Below, piece by piece: positions 27,070 through 36,167 of a stretch of DNA of 64,000 nt. The stretch is from Flavobacteriaceae bacterium (GTDB taxonomy: Bacteria; Bacteroidota; Bacteroidia; Flavobacteriales; Flavobacteriaceae). The stretch is from the NCBI GenBank assembly GCA_021647985.1, contig JAKITQ010000005.1, positions 51,359 to 115,358 on the forward strand, written 5' to 3'. A program made the translations under genes and the position numbers. The notes below the pieces were generated by a model. The model saw only the letters and a program-made list of their open reading frames with translations, was not told the origin of the DNA and searched no databases. Position 1 is the stretch's first letter. The number at the start of each line of letters is the position of its first letter.

Positions 27070-28098
27070 ATGGGGTTTTTTGATTTTATGACTGAAGATA
27101 TTGCAATCGACTTAGGTACTGCAAATACTTTGATCATTCATAAAGGTAAAGTTGTAGTGGATAGTCCATCAATCGTTGCTATGGATCGCACAACCAAAAA
27201 AATTATTGCTATTGGCAAGAAAGCCAGCCTGATGCAAGGTAAAACCCATGAAAACATCAAAACAATTAGACCTCTAAAAGATGGTGTTATTGCAGATTTT
27301 GAAGCATCAGAGCAAATGATTAGAGAATTTATCAGAGAAATTCCAACCATTAAAAACAGATTTTTTCGCCCATCATTAAGAATGGTAATTTGTATTCCTT
27401 CCGGCATAACCGAAGTAGAAAAAAGAGCTGTTCGAGATTCTGCCGAACAAATGAATGCTAAAGAAATTTATTTAATTTACGAACCAATGGCTGCAGCTAT
27501 TGGTATTGGTATTGATATTATGCAACCAAAAGGTAACATGATTATCGATATAGGTGGTGGTACAACAGAAATTGCTGTGATTGCTTTGAGCGGAATTGTT
27601 TGTGACAAATCCGTTAAAGTAGCTGGAGATGTGTTTACCAGTGATATAGCAATGTATATGCGAACGCAACACAATTTATTTGTAGGTGAAACGACTGCAG
27701 AAAGAATAAAAATTCAAATTGGTGCGGCAACTGAAGACCTCGACACACCTCCAGATGACATATTGATTCAAGGAAGAGATTTATTAAGTGGTAAACCAAA
27801 ACAAATCAAATTATCATATAGAGAAATTGCTAAAGCACTTGAAAAATCAATAATACGAATTGAAGATGCTGTTATGGAAACCTTATCACAAACTCCTCCA
27901 GAATTGGCTGCCGACATTTATAATACTGGTATTTATTTAGCCGGTGGAGGGTCTATGTTAAGAGGATTAGACAAGCGTTTATCTCGTAAAACCGATTTAC
28001 CTGTATATGTTGCAGAAGATCCTTTAAGAGCTGTTGTTAGGGGAACCGGCACGGCTTTAAAAGATATTGAAAAATACAAGAGTGTTTTAATGAAATAG
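27070..28098 (+). CDS. mreB: Rod shape-determining protein MreB
   Basis: Bacterial actin of 342 residues that guides the elongasome along the inner membrane. Actin-fold motifs are visible: phosphate-1 DLGTANTLI (14-22), IYEPMAAAIGIG, phosphate-2 DIGGGTTEIAVI, and the adenosine motif YLAGGGSMLRGLD. The N-terminal MGFFDFMTE could form the membrane-contact segment. First gene of a five-gene operon with mreC, mreD, mrdA and rodA, in the classical order; its promoter is upstream. Confidence 0.97.
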   Translation: MGFFDFMTEDIAIDLGTANTLIIHKGKVVVDSPSIVAMDRTTKKIIAIGKKASLMQGKTHENIKTIRPLKDGVIADFEASEQMIREFIREIPTIKNRFFRPSLRMVICIPSGITEVEKRAVRDSAEQMNAKEIYLIYEPMAAAIGIGIDIMQPKGNMIIDIGGGTTEIAVIALSGIVCDKSVKVAGDVFTSDIAMYMRTQHNLFVGETTAERIKIQIGAATEDLDTPPDDILIQGRDLLSGKPKQIKLSYREIAKALEKSIIRIEDAVMETLSQTPPELAADIYNTGIYLAGGGSMLRGLDKRLSRKTDLPVYVAEDPLRAVVRGTGTALKDIEKYKSVLMK

Positions 28099-28113
28099 AT
28101 ATAATATTACATT

Positions 28114-28944
28114 ATGCAACAAATTATTTCATTTCTTTACAAGAATAAATTTATCATCTTGTTTTTGTTGCTCGAAGGAATTGCCATCTTTTTTACCATA
28201 CAAAGTCATACATATCACAAAAGTAAATTTGTAAGTTCTGCCAATTTCCTTTCAGGAGCAATTTATAATAGGATAAACAATTTGAAAGAGTTTTACTTAT
28301 TAAAAAAAGAAAACACAAGGCTTTCTGAAGAAAATTCCCAATTAAAAAACATATTAAACCTTAAAGATAAATCCGTTCCACAAATTAACGAAAAGCGCAT
28401 CGATACTATTAATTTCAACCAAAAATACCAATATACAGCAGCAAAAGTAATCAATAATGATTTCCGTAAAAACAACAATTATTTAACAATCAACAAAGGG
28501 AGCTCAAGTAGTATTCATTCGGATTTAGGTGTAATTAACAGCAAAGGTATTGTTGGCATAACAAAAAGTGTTTCCAATAATTACGCTACAGTATTATCTA
28601 TTTTAAACGTGAATTCGCGTATCAATGTCAAACTCTTAAATAATAATTATTTTGGTAGTTTAAGCTGGAATAATAAAGATTATAATACGGTACAATTATT
28701 AGATCTCCCAATTCAGGCCTTTGTTAAAATAGGAGATACGATTGTAACTGGAGGTATGTCAACGATATTTCCTATTGGGATTCCGGTAGGAAAAATTAAA
28801 GACTTCAAAACAAAGAATAACAATTATGAAATTATAAACATCACTTTGTTTAATGATATGAGTAACATTGGTTTTGTTGAAGTTATCAATAATTTTGACA
28901 AAAAAGAAATTAAAAATCTAGAAGAAAAAACTTCTAATGAATAG
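28114..28944 (+). CDS. mreC: Rod shape-determining protein MreC
   Basis: Protein of 276 residues with one N-terminal membrane helix (FIILFLLLEGIAIFF), a coiled coil (about 55-85), and the periplasmic double-beta-barrel domain (YTAAKVINNDFRKNNNYLTI, then LGVINSKGIVGI, LPIQAFVKIGDTIVTGG). It scaffolds PBP2 and MreD in the elongasome. It begins 15 bp after mreB and overlaps mreD by 8 bp. The C-terminal Lys/Glu tail is short, as usual in the phylum. Confidence 0.93.
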   Translation: MQQIISFLYKNKFIILFLLLEGIAIFFTIQSHTYHKSKFVSSANFLSGAIYNRINNLKEFYLLKKENTRLSEENSQLKNILNLKDKSVPQINEKRIDTINFNQKYQYTAAKVINNDFRKNNNYLTINKGSSSSIHSDLGVINSKGIVGITKSVSNNYATVLSILNVNSRINVKLLNNNYFGSLSWNNKDYNTVQLLDLPIQAFVKIGDTIVTGGMSTIFPIGIPVGKIKDFKTKNNNYEIINITLFNDMSNIGFVEVINNFDKKEIKNLEEKTSNE

Positions 28945-29443
28945 AGATAATTTAAATACAGCTTTACTGATTATTGGATTGATACTATTACAAATAATAG
29001 TATTGAACAATATTAATTTTTTAGGCTATATCAATCCGTTTCTTTACATTCTTTTACTTTTTTATTATCCCATTAAAAAAATGAATGGTCAGTTCTTATT
29101 CTTGGCATTTTTTTTAGGCTTAATTATAGATATTTTTTCTAATTCTGGTGGTATCAATGCGGCTGCCACTCTTTTTATAGCCTTTATCCGAATTCCTGTT
29201 TTAAAAAGTGTCTTAGGTAAAAGAGAAATTGATTACTCTATTACAAGTATCAATAAATTACCCTATCCCAAAATATTTATCTATGTAATTATTTTGACAT
29301 TTATACATCATTTTATAGTATTTGCTTTAGAATATTTTAAATGGATTAATTTTGGAATTATTCTGATTAAAACTTTTTTAACGAGTATATTTACTATTAT
29401 TCTAATTATGATAAGTTTTGCACTTGTTTCAAGAAAAAAATAA
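28937..29443 (+). CDS. mreD: Rod shape-determining protein MreD
   Basis: Inner-membrane protein of 168 residues with five or six helices, very hydrophobic. Identity rests on size, topology and its place between mreC and mrdA, plus the segment LGLIIDIFSNSGGINAAATLF typical of MreD (G-x-x-x-D...G-x-x-A). The 8-bp overlap with mreC and 3-bp gap to mrdA imply translational coupling. Confidence 0.9.
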   Translation: MNRDNLNTALLIIGLILLQIIVLNNINFLGYINPFLYILLLFYYPIKKMNGQFLFLAFFLGLIIDIFSNSGGINAAATLFIAFIRIPVLKSVLGKREIDYSITSINKLPYPKIFIYVIILTFIHHFIVFALEYFKWINFGIILIKTFLTSIFTIILIMISFALVSRKK

Positions 29444-29446
29444 ATA

Positions 29447-31327
29447 ATGTCAAGGAAATATTTGCTGTTTTTTTTAATACTCATTGTGGGGTCTATATTT
29501 ATCGCTCGTTTATTTTATTTGCAAATAATTGATGATGAATCTAGAAAAAACCCACTGAACAATTCAGCAGTTACAACCAAATATGCATATCCTGACAGGG
29601 GTTATGTATATGATAGAAATGGTAAATTATTAGTTGCAAATCAAAGTTCATATGATGTGATGATCATTCCAAAAGATGTTGAACCACTTGACACTATTGA
29701 ATTTATCAACTTATTAAAAATAACAAAAAAAGAATTTATTAAAAATTATAATAGAGCAAGAAATTATTCTCCCAGGATTCCTTCTATTTTTTTAAGTCAG
29801 CTTTCTAAAGAAGATTATGCATACCTTCAAGAAAAGATGTATAAGTATAAAGGATTCTATATCCAAAAAAGATTTATTCGCCAGTATCCATTAAATAGTT
29901 CTGCAAATGTTTTGGGTTATATTAGTGAGGTAAACGAAAGAACTTTACAAAAGACCAATTACTACCAGCCGGGTGAGTTAATTGGTTTTCAAGGGATAGA
30001 AAAACAATATGAATCAGAACTGCGAGGTGTAAAAGGCGTTTCTTTTGTTCAAAAGAATCGATTTAACAAAGAAATTGGCGCCTATAAAAATGGCATCTAT
30101 GATACACTGGCACAACCTGGTAAAGATATATCTCTTACTCTAGATATTGACCTACAAATGTATGCTGAAAAGTTAATGACAAATAAACGTGGAGGTATTG
30201 TCGCAATCGAACCCTCAACGGGAGAAATCCTTTCCTTAATTTCAACTCCCAGCTATAATCCAAACATGATGGTGGGTAGAAAACGATCAAAAAACTCTGT
30301 ATTATTATTTAACGATACTATTAAAAAACCTATGCTTGATAGATCTTTACAAGCGCAATACCCTCCAGGTTCTCCTTTTAAATTAATTAATGCCTTAATA
30401 GGCTTACAGGAAGATGTCATCACTACCGAAACTGCTTTTTATTGCTACCATGGTTATCGATATGGTAGAAGCAGCTTTATGAAATGTCATTGTGGTATTG
30501 TTGCTGCTCCTATTAGATTAAATGTTGGTATTTACCGTTCATGCAACACGTATTTTGCTAATGTTTACCGAAAGATAATTGAAAAATATGAAGATCCTGA
30601 AAAAGGAATGAATGTATGGAGTAATCATGTAAAAAGCTTTGGGTTAGGTAATTTTTTGGGCTATGATTTACCCTCTGGCCAAAAAGGTTTGGTTCCCGAT
30701 GGTAATTACTACAACAAATTTTATCCAAACGGAGGTTGGAGATCAACAACTACCATATCCAATGCCATTGGTCAAGGTGAAATTTTAACTACACCTATTC
30801 AATTGGCAAATATGACGGCTGCAATAGCCAATCGTGGTTTTTATTTTACGCCTCATATCATTAAAAAAATTGGTGATAGTATTGTTACAGACATCAAATA
30901 TACCAAACCAAAATACACTACTATTAACACAAAACATTTTGAACCTGTAATTCAAGGTATGTTTGATGTATTTGAAAAAGGAACTGCAAGAGGATCTAAA
31001 ATAGATAACATAGAAATTGTAGGTAAAACTGGTACTGCCGAAAATTTTAAACGTGTTAATGGTGAAAGAGTACAATTTACTGATCATTCAATTTTTATTG
31101 CATTTGCACCCAAAGAAAATCCAAAAATTGCCATAGCAGTTTTTGTAGAAAATGGCTATTGGGGATCTAGATGGGCTGCCCCAATCGCAAGTTTGATGAT
31201 AGAAAAATATATCAATGGAACTGTTAAAAGAGAATCTTTAGAAAAAAGAATGTTTGAAGGCAGTATAGAAGAAGAATACAACAAACAACTTGAAATAGAA
31301 AATTACGTTGCGAAGGAGGAGAAATAA
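29447..31327 (+). CDS. mrdA: Penicillin-binding protein 2 (elongation transpeptidase)
   Basis: Class B PBP of 626 residues that cross-links peptidoglycan during elongation. It has one N-terminal membrane anchor (YLLFFLILIVGSIFIARLF), a dimerisation/pedestal domain with RGYVYDRNGKLLVAN, and the transpeptidase domain with all three motifs: SPFK (in PPGSPFKLI), SCN (in YRSCNTYFA) and KTG (in VGKTGTAENF). The C-terminal end overlaps rodA by 20 bp, its glycosyltransferase partner. Length is normal. Confidence 0.95.
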   Translation: MSRKYLLFFLILIVGSIFIARLFYLQIIDDESRKNPLNNSAVTTKYAYPDRGYVYDRNGKLLVANQSSYDVMIIPKDVEPLDTIEFINLLKITKKEFIKNYNRARNYSPRIPSIFLSQLSKEDYAYLQEKMYKYKGFYIQKRFIRQYPLNSSANVLGYISEVNERTLQKTNYYQPGELIGFQGIEKQYESELRGVKGVSFVQKNRFNKEIGAYKNGIYDTLAQPGKDISLTLDIDLQMYAEKLMTNKRGGIVAIEPSTGEILSLISTPSYNPNMMVGRKRSKNSVLLFNDTIKKPMLDRSLQAQYPPGSPFKLINALIGLQEDVITTETAFYCYHGYRYGRSSFMKCHCGIVAAPIRLNVGIYRSCNTYFANVYRKIIEKYEDPEKGMNVWSNHVKSFGLGNFLGYDLPSGQKGLVPDGNYYNKFYPNGGWRSTTTISNAIGQGEILTTPIQLANMTAAIANRGFYFTPHIIKKIGDSIVTDIKYTKPKYTTINTKHFEPVIQGMFDVFEKGTARGSKIDNIEIVGKTGTAENFKRVNGERVQFTDHSIFIAFAPKENPKIAIAVFVENGYWGSRWAAPIASLMIEKYINGTVKRESLEKRMFEGSIEEEYNKQLEIENYVAKEEK

Positions 31328-32585
31328 CATATTTAAAGGAGTTGACTGGCTATTAATAATTATGTATCTGGTGTTTGTTTTTTTAGGCTGGCTCAGTATT
31401 TATGCAGCAACCTTTTCTGATACACAGTACGAAATTTTTGATTTTTCAACAAAATATGGCAAACAATTTATTTGGATTTTATTAAGTTTTGTTATTATCA
31501 TTGTCATATTGGCAATTGATAAAAAGTTTTATGAACGGTTTTCAGGAGTTTTTTATCTCATTTCTATTTTATCCTTGATTGGATTATTTCTTTTTGGGAA
31601 AAACATAAACGGTGCAACATCATGGTATGGTTTTGGGTCTTTTTCATTTCAACCTTCGGAATTTGCCAAAACCGCAACAGCCCTTGCTATCGCTAATTTT
31701 TTAAATGAAAGAAATCGAGATCTAAAAAAATTAACTAATCAACTCAGAGCATTTGGAATTATATTTTTACCTGCACTACTAATCACACTACAACCTGATC
31801 CAGGTTCGGCTTTGGTTTATGCATCTTTGATATTGGTATTATATCGTTTCGGATTACCTCCATATTATTTGCTTATCGGATTTTTAGCATTAACTCTTTT
31901 TATTATTACTTTATATTTTGGTTTTGCTTATACACTTTTAATTACTGCTATTCTTATAACATTATTCCTTATCTATTTGAACCACAAAAACAAAAGGTTT
32001 ATTCGCCATAATTGGATTAATTTTATAGCACTTTATCTTTTTACTGGTATATTTATTTTTAGTGTAGATTTTGTATTTAATAACGTTTTTGAACAACGAC
32101 ATAGAGATCGGTTCAATATTTTACTCGGAAAAGATGTTGATACTAAAGGTATTGGGTACAATACAGATCAATCTATTTTAACCATAGGTTCTGGTGGTTT
32201 AAACGGCAAAGGATTTTTACAAGGAGATAGAACCCAAGGGAAATTTGTTCCTGAACAACAAACAGACTACATATTTAGTACTATTGGTGAAGAATGGGGG
32301 TTTTTAGGAAGTGCTTTTGTAATTATTTTATTTGTCTCTTTTTTAATTAGGCTACTATATATAGCAGAAAGGCAGAAATCAAAATTTAGTAAAATTTATG
32401 GATATACTACTGTTGCCATTTTCTTTTTTCACTTTACTATTAATATAGGAATGGTTATCGGGCTACTTCCTACAATTGGTATTCCATTGTCATTTTTTAG
32501 CTATGGAGGTTCTTCTCTATGGGGTTTTACAGTATTATTATTTATACTGATTCGCTTAGACGCTGACAGGATTTATGAATGGTAA
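31308..32585 (+). CDS. rodA: SEDS peptidoglycan glycosyltransferase RodA
   Basis: Polytopic SEDS protein of about 425 residues and ten helices, which polymerises lipid II in the elongasome. Family motifs are visible: INGATSWYGFGSFSFQPSEF, LITLQPDPGSALVY (catalytic Asp region), GKGFLQGDRTQGKFVPEQQT, DYIFSTIGEEWGFLG and LPTIGIPLSFFSYGGSS. The start is a TTG at 31308, inside the mrdA end; no ATG occurs before residue 19, which would cut into the first helix. A GGAGGAG run just inside the frame encodes RRR and probably is not a working ribosome site. Confidence 0.93.
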   Translation: MRRRRNNIFKGVDWLLIIMYLVFVFLGWLSIYAATFSDTQYEIFDFSTKYGKQFIWILLSFVIIIVILAIDKKFYERFSGVFYLISILSLIGLFLFGKNINGATSWYGFGSFSFQPSEFAKTATALAIANFLNERNRDLKKLTNQLRAFGIIFLPALLITLQPDPGSALVYASLILVLYRFGLPPYYLLIGFLALTLFIITLYFGFAYTLLITAILITLFLIYLNHKNKRFIRHNWINFIALYLFTGIFIFSVDFVFNNVFEQRHRDRFNILLGKDVDTKGIGYNTDQSILTIGSGGLNGKGFLQGDRTQGKFVPEQQTDYIFSTIGEEWGFLGSAFVIILFVSFLIRLLYIAERQKSKFSKIYGYTTVAIFFFHFTINIGMVIGLLPTIGIPLSFFSYGGSSLWGFTVLLFILIRLDADRIYEW

Positions 32586-32623
32586 ATACAATTCTTAACC
32601 CGTATTATTGTCACTAAAAAGAA

Positions 32624-32647
32624 AAAGCACCTCAAAATAGGTGCTCT
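32624..32647 (+). terminator. Terminator of the mre-rodA operon
   Basis: Stem AGCACCT and AGGTGCT with a 6-nt loop, preceded by A-rich and followed by CTTATCTTA. It is short, but rightly placed 40 bp after rodA. Confidence 0.6.
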
Positions 32648-32801
32648 TATCTTACTAACTCAAAATTAATCATAATGAAAACAAAATTTTGGGAAATCAT
32701 GTTTCATTATGTCAATTTACAATTTTTATGCCAAAAATATTTTTTAGATGTTAGGGTTTTGTTAAAACTTTTTAGACGTACTAATTTAGATAATTATACA
32801 A

Positions 32802-32834
32802 CAAAAAAAGACAGTCTTAACCAGACTGCCTTTT
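32802..32834 (-). terminator. Terminator of rpsT
   Basis: On the minus strand, GGCAGTCT and AGACTGTC pair with one mismatch around a 5-nt loop, followed by seven T. It lies 20-50 bp after the rpsT stop. Confidence 0.8.
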
Positions 32835-32855
32835 CTTTATAAAATAAATTTTTAT

Positions 32856-33107
32856 CTATAACGCAGCAACGTGCTTTGTTAAATTAGATTTTATATTAGC
32901 TGCTTTATTATTATGAATAATATTGTTCTTTGCTAATTTATCAATCATTGAAATTACATTCGACAAAATTGCCTCTGCATCTTTCTTCACTTCAATTGCA
33001 CGTAAATTTCTTATCGCATTACGTGTAGTTTTGTGATGATATTTATTTCTTAAATGTTTAGCTTCGTTACTTCTTATTCTCTTTAAAGCTGACTTATGAT
33101 TTGCCAT
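32856..33107 (-). CDS. rpsT: 30S ribosomal protein bS20
   Basis: Protein of 83 residues, all-helical and basic. The N-terminus MANHKSALKRIRSNEAKHLR is the bS20 signature, and IDKLAKNNIIHNNKAANIKS matches its C-terminal helix. It binds the 5' domain and helix 44 of 16S rRNA. It lies 32 bp downstream of tRNA-Glu on the same strand and is probably co-transcribed with it. A terminator follows. Confidence 0.96.
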   Translation of the reverse strand: MANHKSALKRIRSNEAKHLRNKYHHKTTRNAIRNLRAIEVKKDAEAILSNVISMIDKLAKNNIIHNNKAANIKSNLTKHVAAL

Positions 33108-33139
33108 AGTATTAAATTTAGTTGTTTATTAAAACAATG

Positions 33140-33211
33140 TAGCCCGTAGGGGAATCGAACCCCTCTTACCAGGATGAAAACCTGGCGTCCTAGCCGATAG
33201 ACGAACGGGCC
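33140..33211 (-). tRNA. tRNA-Glu (anticodon TTC)
   Basis: Minus strand reads GGCCCGTTCGTC..., with acceptor stem GGCCCGT/ACGGGCT, D-stem GTCT/GGAC, anticodon stem CCAGG/CCTGG around TTTTCAT (anticodon TTC), and T-arm AGGGGTTCGATTCCCCT. CCA is not encoded. All arms close properly. Reads GAA and GAG codons. Confidence 0.97.
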
Positions 33212-33248
33212 TAGACTTACTCAACAACATTCCTTGTTAAAGCGAGTG

Positions 33249-33278
33249 CAAAAATAATACAATTTTTAAATTCTGCAA
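33249..33278 (-). promoter_or_regulatory. Promoter of tRNA-Glu and rpsT
   Basis: On the minus strand TTG (33278-33276) and TATTTTTG (33256-33249), spaced 19 nt. Predicted start is about 30 nt before the mature tRNA. Confidence 0.6.
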
Positions 33279-33305
33279 GCACTTTTATATTTATTTTTAC
33301 TTTTT

Positions 33306-34781
33306 TTAATATGCCTTAGCAAACAATACTCTCTTAGAAGATATCTTACCTGTCAATACACAAGCACCTTCTTCTTCTTTAGCATCATTGGCAATACATC
33401 GAATCGTCGCTTTGGTTAATTTTTTAATTTTTTCTTCCGTCTCAGTAGTGCCATCCCAATGGGCAGAAACAAAGCCTCTTTTGCTTTCTAAAACATCTTT
33501 AAACTCTTCAAAACTTTCCACTTTAGTAATTAAATTATCTCTAAAACTAAGCGCTTTATCAAATAAATTATTTTGAATTTCATCTAACAAACTAGAAATT
33601 GTTTCGGCAATATTCTCTTGACTAATAATTTCTTTCGTCAAAGTATCTCTTCTCGCCAATTCTACAGTACCATTTTCAAGATCTCTCGGGCCAATAGCTA
33701 TTCTTAATGGCACACCTTTTAATTCATATTCAGCAAATTTCCAACCAGGTTTATAAGTTGTTCGTTTATCATATTTAACAGATACCCCTTTTACCCTTAG
33801 TTCTACAATCATTTTATCAACCTTGGTATTTACCGCATCAAGTTGTTCATCATTTTTATAAATTGGTATAATCACCAATTGAATTGGTGCCAAACGAGGT
33901 GGTAAAACTAGCCCTTGATCATCACTATGGGTCATAACCAAGGCGCCCATCAATCTGGTTGACACTCCCCAGGAAGTAGCCCAAACATATTCTTGTTTAC
34001 CTTTTCTGGTGGTAAATTTAACATCAAATGCCTTTGCAAAATTCTGACCTAAAAAATGAGAAGTACCCGCCTGTAATGCTTTACCATCTTGCATTAATGC
34101 CTCAATAGTATAAGTTTCTAAAGCTCCTGCAAATCGTTCACTCTCTGTTTTATATCCTTTTATTACTGGCATAGCCATAAAGTTTTCAGCAAAATCAGCG
34201 TAAACTCTCTGCATTTGTTTTGTTTCTTCTATTGCTTCCTCTTGGGTTTCATGCGCCGTATGTCCTTCTTGCCATAAAAATTCGGCAGTTCTTAAAAATA
34301 ATCGTGTTCGCATTTCCCATCTAACCACATTTGCCCACTGGTTAATCAATAAAGGCAAATCTCTATACGATTGAATCCATTTGCGATAAGAATCCCAAAT
34401 TATAGTTTCCGAAGTTGGTCTAATGATAAGTTCTTCTTCAAGTTTTGCACTTTCATCTACAACTATTTTTTTACCATCATCAGAAGTTTTTAATCTATAA
34501 TGTGTAACTACGGCACATTCTTTTGCAAAACCATCTACATGGCTTGCTTCTTTACTAAAGTATGATTTTGGAATTAATAAAGGGAAATATGCATTTTCAT
34601 GTCCGGTTTCTTTAAACATTCTATCTAACTCGGCTTGCATTTTCTCCCAGATAGCATATCCATAAGGTTTTATAACCATCATACCCCGAACTCCCGAATT
34701 TTCAGCAAGATCGGCTTTTACAATCAATTCATTGTACCATTTTGAATAGTCTTCTTCTCTTTTTGTCAATTTTTTACTCAT
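33306..34781 (-). CDS. proS: Prolyl-tRNA synthetase, archaeal/eukaryotic type
   Basis: Class II synthetase of 491 residues without the bacterial editing insertion. It begins [20 protein letters not shown] and has motif 2 with [16 protein letters not shown] and [20 protein letters not shown], motif 3 near [17 protein letters not shown], the anticodon-binding domain, and a C-terminus ending KAY, the conserved final Tyr of this type. Bacteroidetes commonly carry this form. Divergent promoter with the surface lipoprotein gene. Confidence 0.96.
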   Translation of the reverse strand: MSKKLTKREEDYSKWYNELIVKADLAENSGVRGMMVIKPYGYAIWEKMQAELDRMFKETGHENAYFPLLIPKSYFSKEASHVDGFAKECAVVTHYRLKTSDDGKKIVVDESAKLEEELIIRPTSETIIWDSYRKWIQSYRDLPLLINQWANVVRWEMRTRLFLRTAEFLWQEGHTAHETQEEAIEETKQMQRVYADFAENFMAMPVIKGYKTESERFAGALETYTIEALMQDGKALQAGTSHFLGQNFAKAFDVKFTTRKGKQEYVWATSWGVSTRLMGALVMTHSDDQGLVLPPRLAPIQLVIIPIYKNDEQLDAVNTKVDKMIVELRVKGVSVKYDKRTTYKPGWKFAEYELKGVPLRIAIGPRDLENGTVELARRDTLTKEIISQENIAETISSLLDEIQNNLFDKALSFRDNLITKVESFEEFKDVLESKRGFVSAHWDGTTETEEKIKKLTKATIRCIANDAKEEEGACVLTGKISSKRVLFAKAY

Positions 34782-34839
34782 GTATAATAATTTTTGGCAT
34801 AAAAATTGTAATAATTACGTCAGATACTAAATTAAGTTG

Positions 34840-34869
34840 CAAAGCTAACTTTTTTTTATCTTACAACAA
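34840..34869 (-). promoter_or_regulatory. Promoter of proS
   Basis: Minus strand: TTG at 34869-34867, then 19 nt, then TAGCTTTG at 34847-34840. A plus-strand TAACTTTT at 34845-34852 overlaps it and may serve the divergent lipoprotein gene. Confidence 0.5.
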
Positions 34870-34884
34870 TAAAAACCACGCACT

Positions 34885-36153
34885 ATGAAATACTTTACTC
34901 ACATAAAAAAATCGCCCTTATTTATAATAATATTTAGTCTTTTTCTTTTATCATTAACTTCTTGCGGAAGCACACAAAATACCTATAGTGATAATGATGG
35001 TATTTATGGATCTCCTAAAAAAGATGTTGTATTAGTTAAGGATACAAAATCAGATTTTTATCAATCTTATTTTTCCGCAGCAAACCAACAATATAGCGAT
35101 GATGAAATTTTTACTGATATAGATGATTATGAAGGATATCAAGAAACAGATACAGTTTATGTAGATGAACAATATGCTAACGGTGCTCCTCCATGGGGTT
35201 ACAATACAGATACGCAAGTAAATGTTAATGTTGGTTTTGGTGGCGCCTGGGGCATGGGCATGGGCTGGGGCAATCCTTATTGGGGTGGCGGTTTCTGGGG
35301 CTGGGGCAATCCTTATTGGGGTGGCGGCTGGGGCTGGGGCAACCCTTATTGGGGTGGTGGTTTCTGGGGCTATCCGCATTACGGTTATGGCGGTGGATAC
35401 TGGGGTGGTTATCATGGACCTAGTACCTACGGAAAAAGAAATTCTTATAATACCAATGGAAATTCTTCTGGTAGATATAACACCAGTAGAATGAGTACAA
35501 ATAATATTTACAACAAAAGAACAAATTTGGCGAGTAATTACAAAAGATCTACTAAAGCTTATAATAGTAAGTATAGAAGTGGGTCAAGGGATTATAAATC
35601 TAAAAATAATCAATTTAGAACCAATAGTAAAAATTCTACTAATAGATCTCGTTCAAGAAATTCTAACTATAATAAAAATAGCTCCAAAAATAATAGGAGT
35701 AATTATAATAGAAGTAACACAAGAAGTTACAACCGTGGTAGTTCTAATATGAGAAGTTCTTCTCCTAGCGGTAGAAGTGGTGGATCAAGTGGCGTTAGAA
35801 GGGGCGGATCGAGTAGACATCAGGCATACAACAGCTACAACAACCGAGCCCAATATACGGGTTCATACAACAAACAAAGGTCAACCAATAACAGAGCAAG
35901 AACCAATTATAAAGTTGCCAATAACCCTTCAAGAACCTATATAAACAGATCTAATCAAGGAAGTACACGCACATCGTATGGTAATTCTAATTCGGTAAAA
36001 AGAACGAATAATAAACAAATAAGAAAAGCTAGCAATGCGGTGACTAGTAATTCTAACAGATATAGCAGATCTTCAACTAACAATGGTGGAACCAGATCTT
36101 CTTCAACAAGATCTTCCTCTACTAGATCTTCGAGTCATAAATCAATTCGATAA
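34885..36153 (+). CDS. Low-complexity surface lipoprotein with Trp-Gly repeats
   Basis: Protein of 422 residues, not assigned to a named family. Signal peptide with lipobox LTSC (Cys at about 27). An acidic, Tyr/Asp-rich segment (30-100) is followed by a Gly/Trp/Tyr region (about 115-180) with WGNPYWGGG three times, then about 240 residues rich in Ser, Asn, Arg and Tyr, ending in TRSSSTRSSS repeats. The basic tail and aromatic repeats suggest a disordered cell-surface or adhesive protein. Start: ATG before the signal peptide. It probably forms an operon with the OmpP1/FadL-type gene 14 bp downstream. Confidence 0.75.
   Translation: MKYFTHIKKSPLFIIIFSLFLLSLTSCGSTQNTYSDNDGIYGSPKKDVVLVKDTKSDFYQSYFSAANQQYSDDEIFTDIDDYEGYQETDTVYVDEQYANGAPPWGYNTDTQVNVNVGFGGAWGMGMGWGNPYWGGGFWGWGNPYWGGGWGWGNPYWGGGFWGYPHYGYGGGYWGGYHGPSTYGKRNSYNTNGNSSGRYNTSRMSTNNIYNKRTNLASNYKRSTKAYNSKYRSGSRDYKSKNNQFRTNSKNSTNRSRSRNSNYNKNSSKNNRSNYNRSNTRSYNRGSSNMRSSSPSGRSGGSSGVRRGGSSRHQAYNSYNNRAQYTGSYNKQRSTNNRARTNYKVANNPSRTYINRSNQGSTRTSYGNSNSVKRTNNKQIRKASNAVTSNSNRYSRSSTNNGGTRSSSTRSSSTRSSSHKSIR
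35264..35370 (+). repeat. In-gene tandem repeat coding for WGNPYWGGG
   Basis: Three near-identical units of about 33-36 bp starting CTGGGGCAA(T/C)CCTTATTGGGGTGG lie head to tail within the lipoprotein gene. They differ by small in-frame length changes, so repeat number may vary between strains. Confidence 0.75.
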
Positions 36154-36167
36154 ATAACATAAATACT

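Noticed and set aside
31313..31322. GGAGGAG as a Shine-Dalgarno for rodA
   Set aside because: It lies inside the rodA frame and encodes Arg codons; no ATG/GTG/TTG follows at the right distance.
32675..32850. Short plus-strand frame between rodA and rpsT
   Set aside because: It runs straight through the rpsT terminator hairpin and has no protein-like features.
35050..35415. 121-residue frame opposite the Trp-Gly repeat lipoprotein
   Set aside because: Low-complexity Thr/Ala/Pro/Ile product created by the repeated GGGG/GGC codons of the true gene on the other strand.
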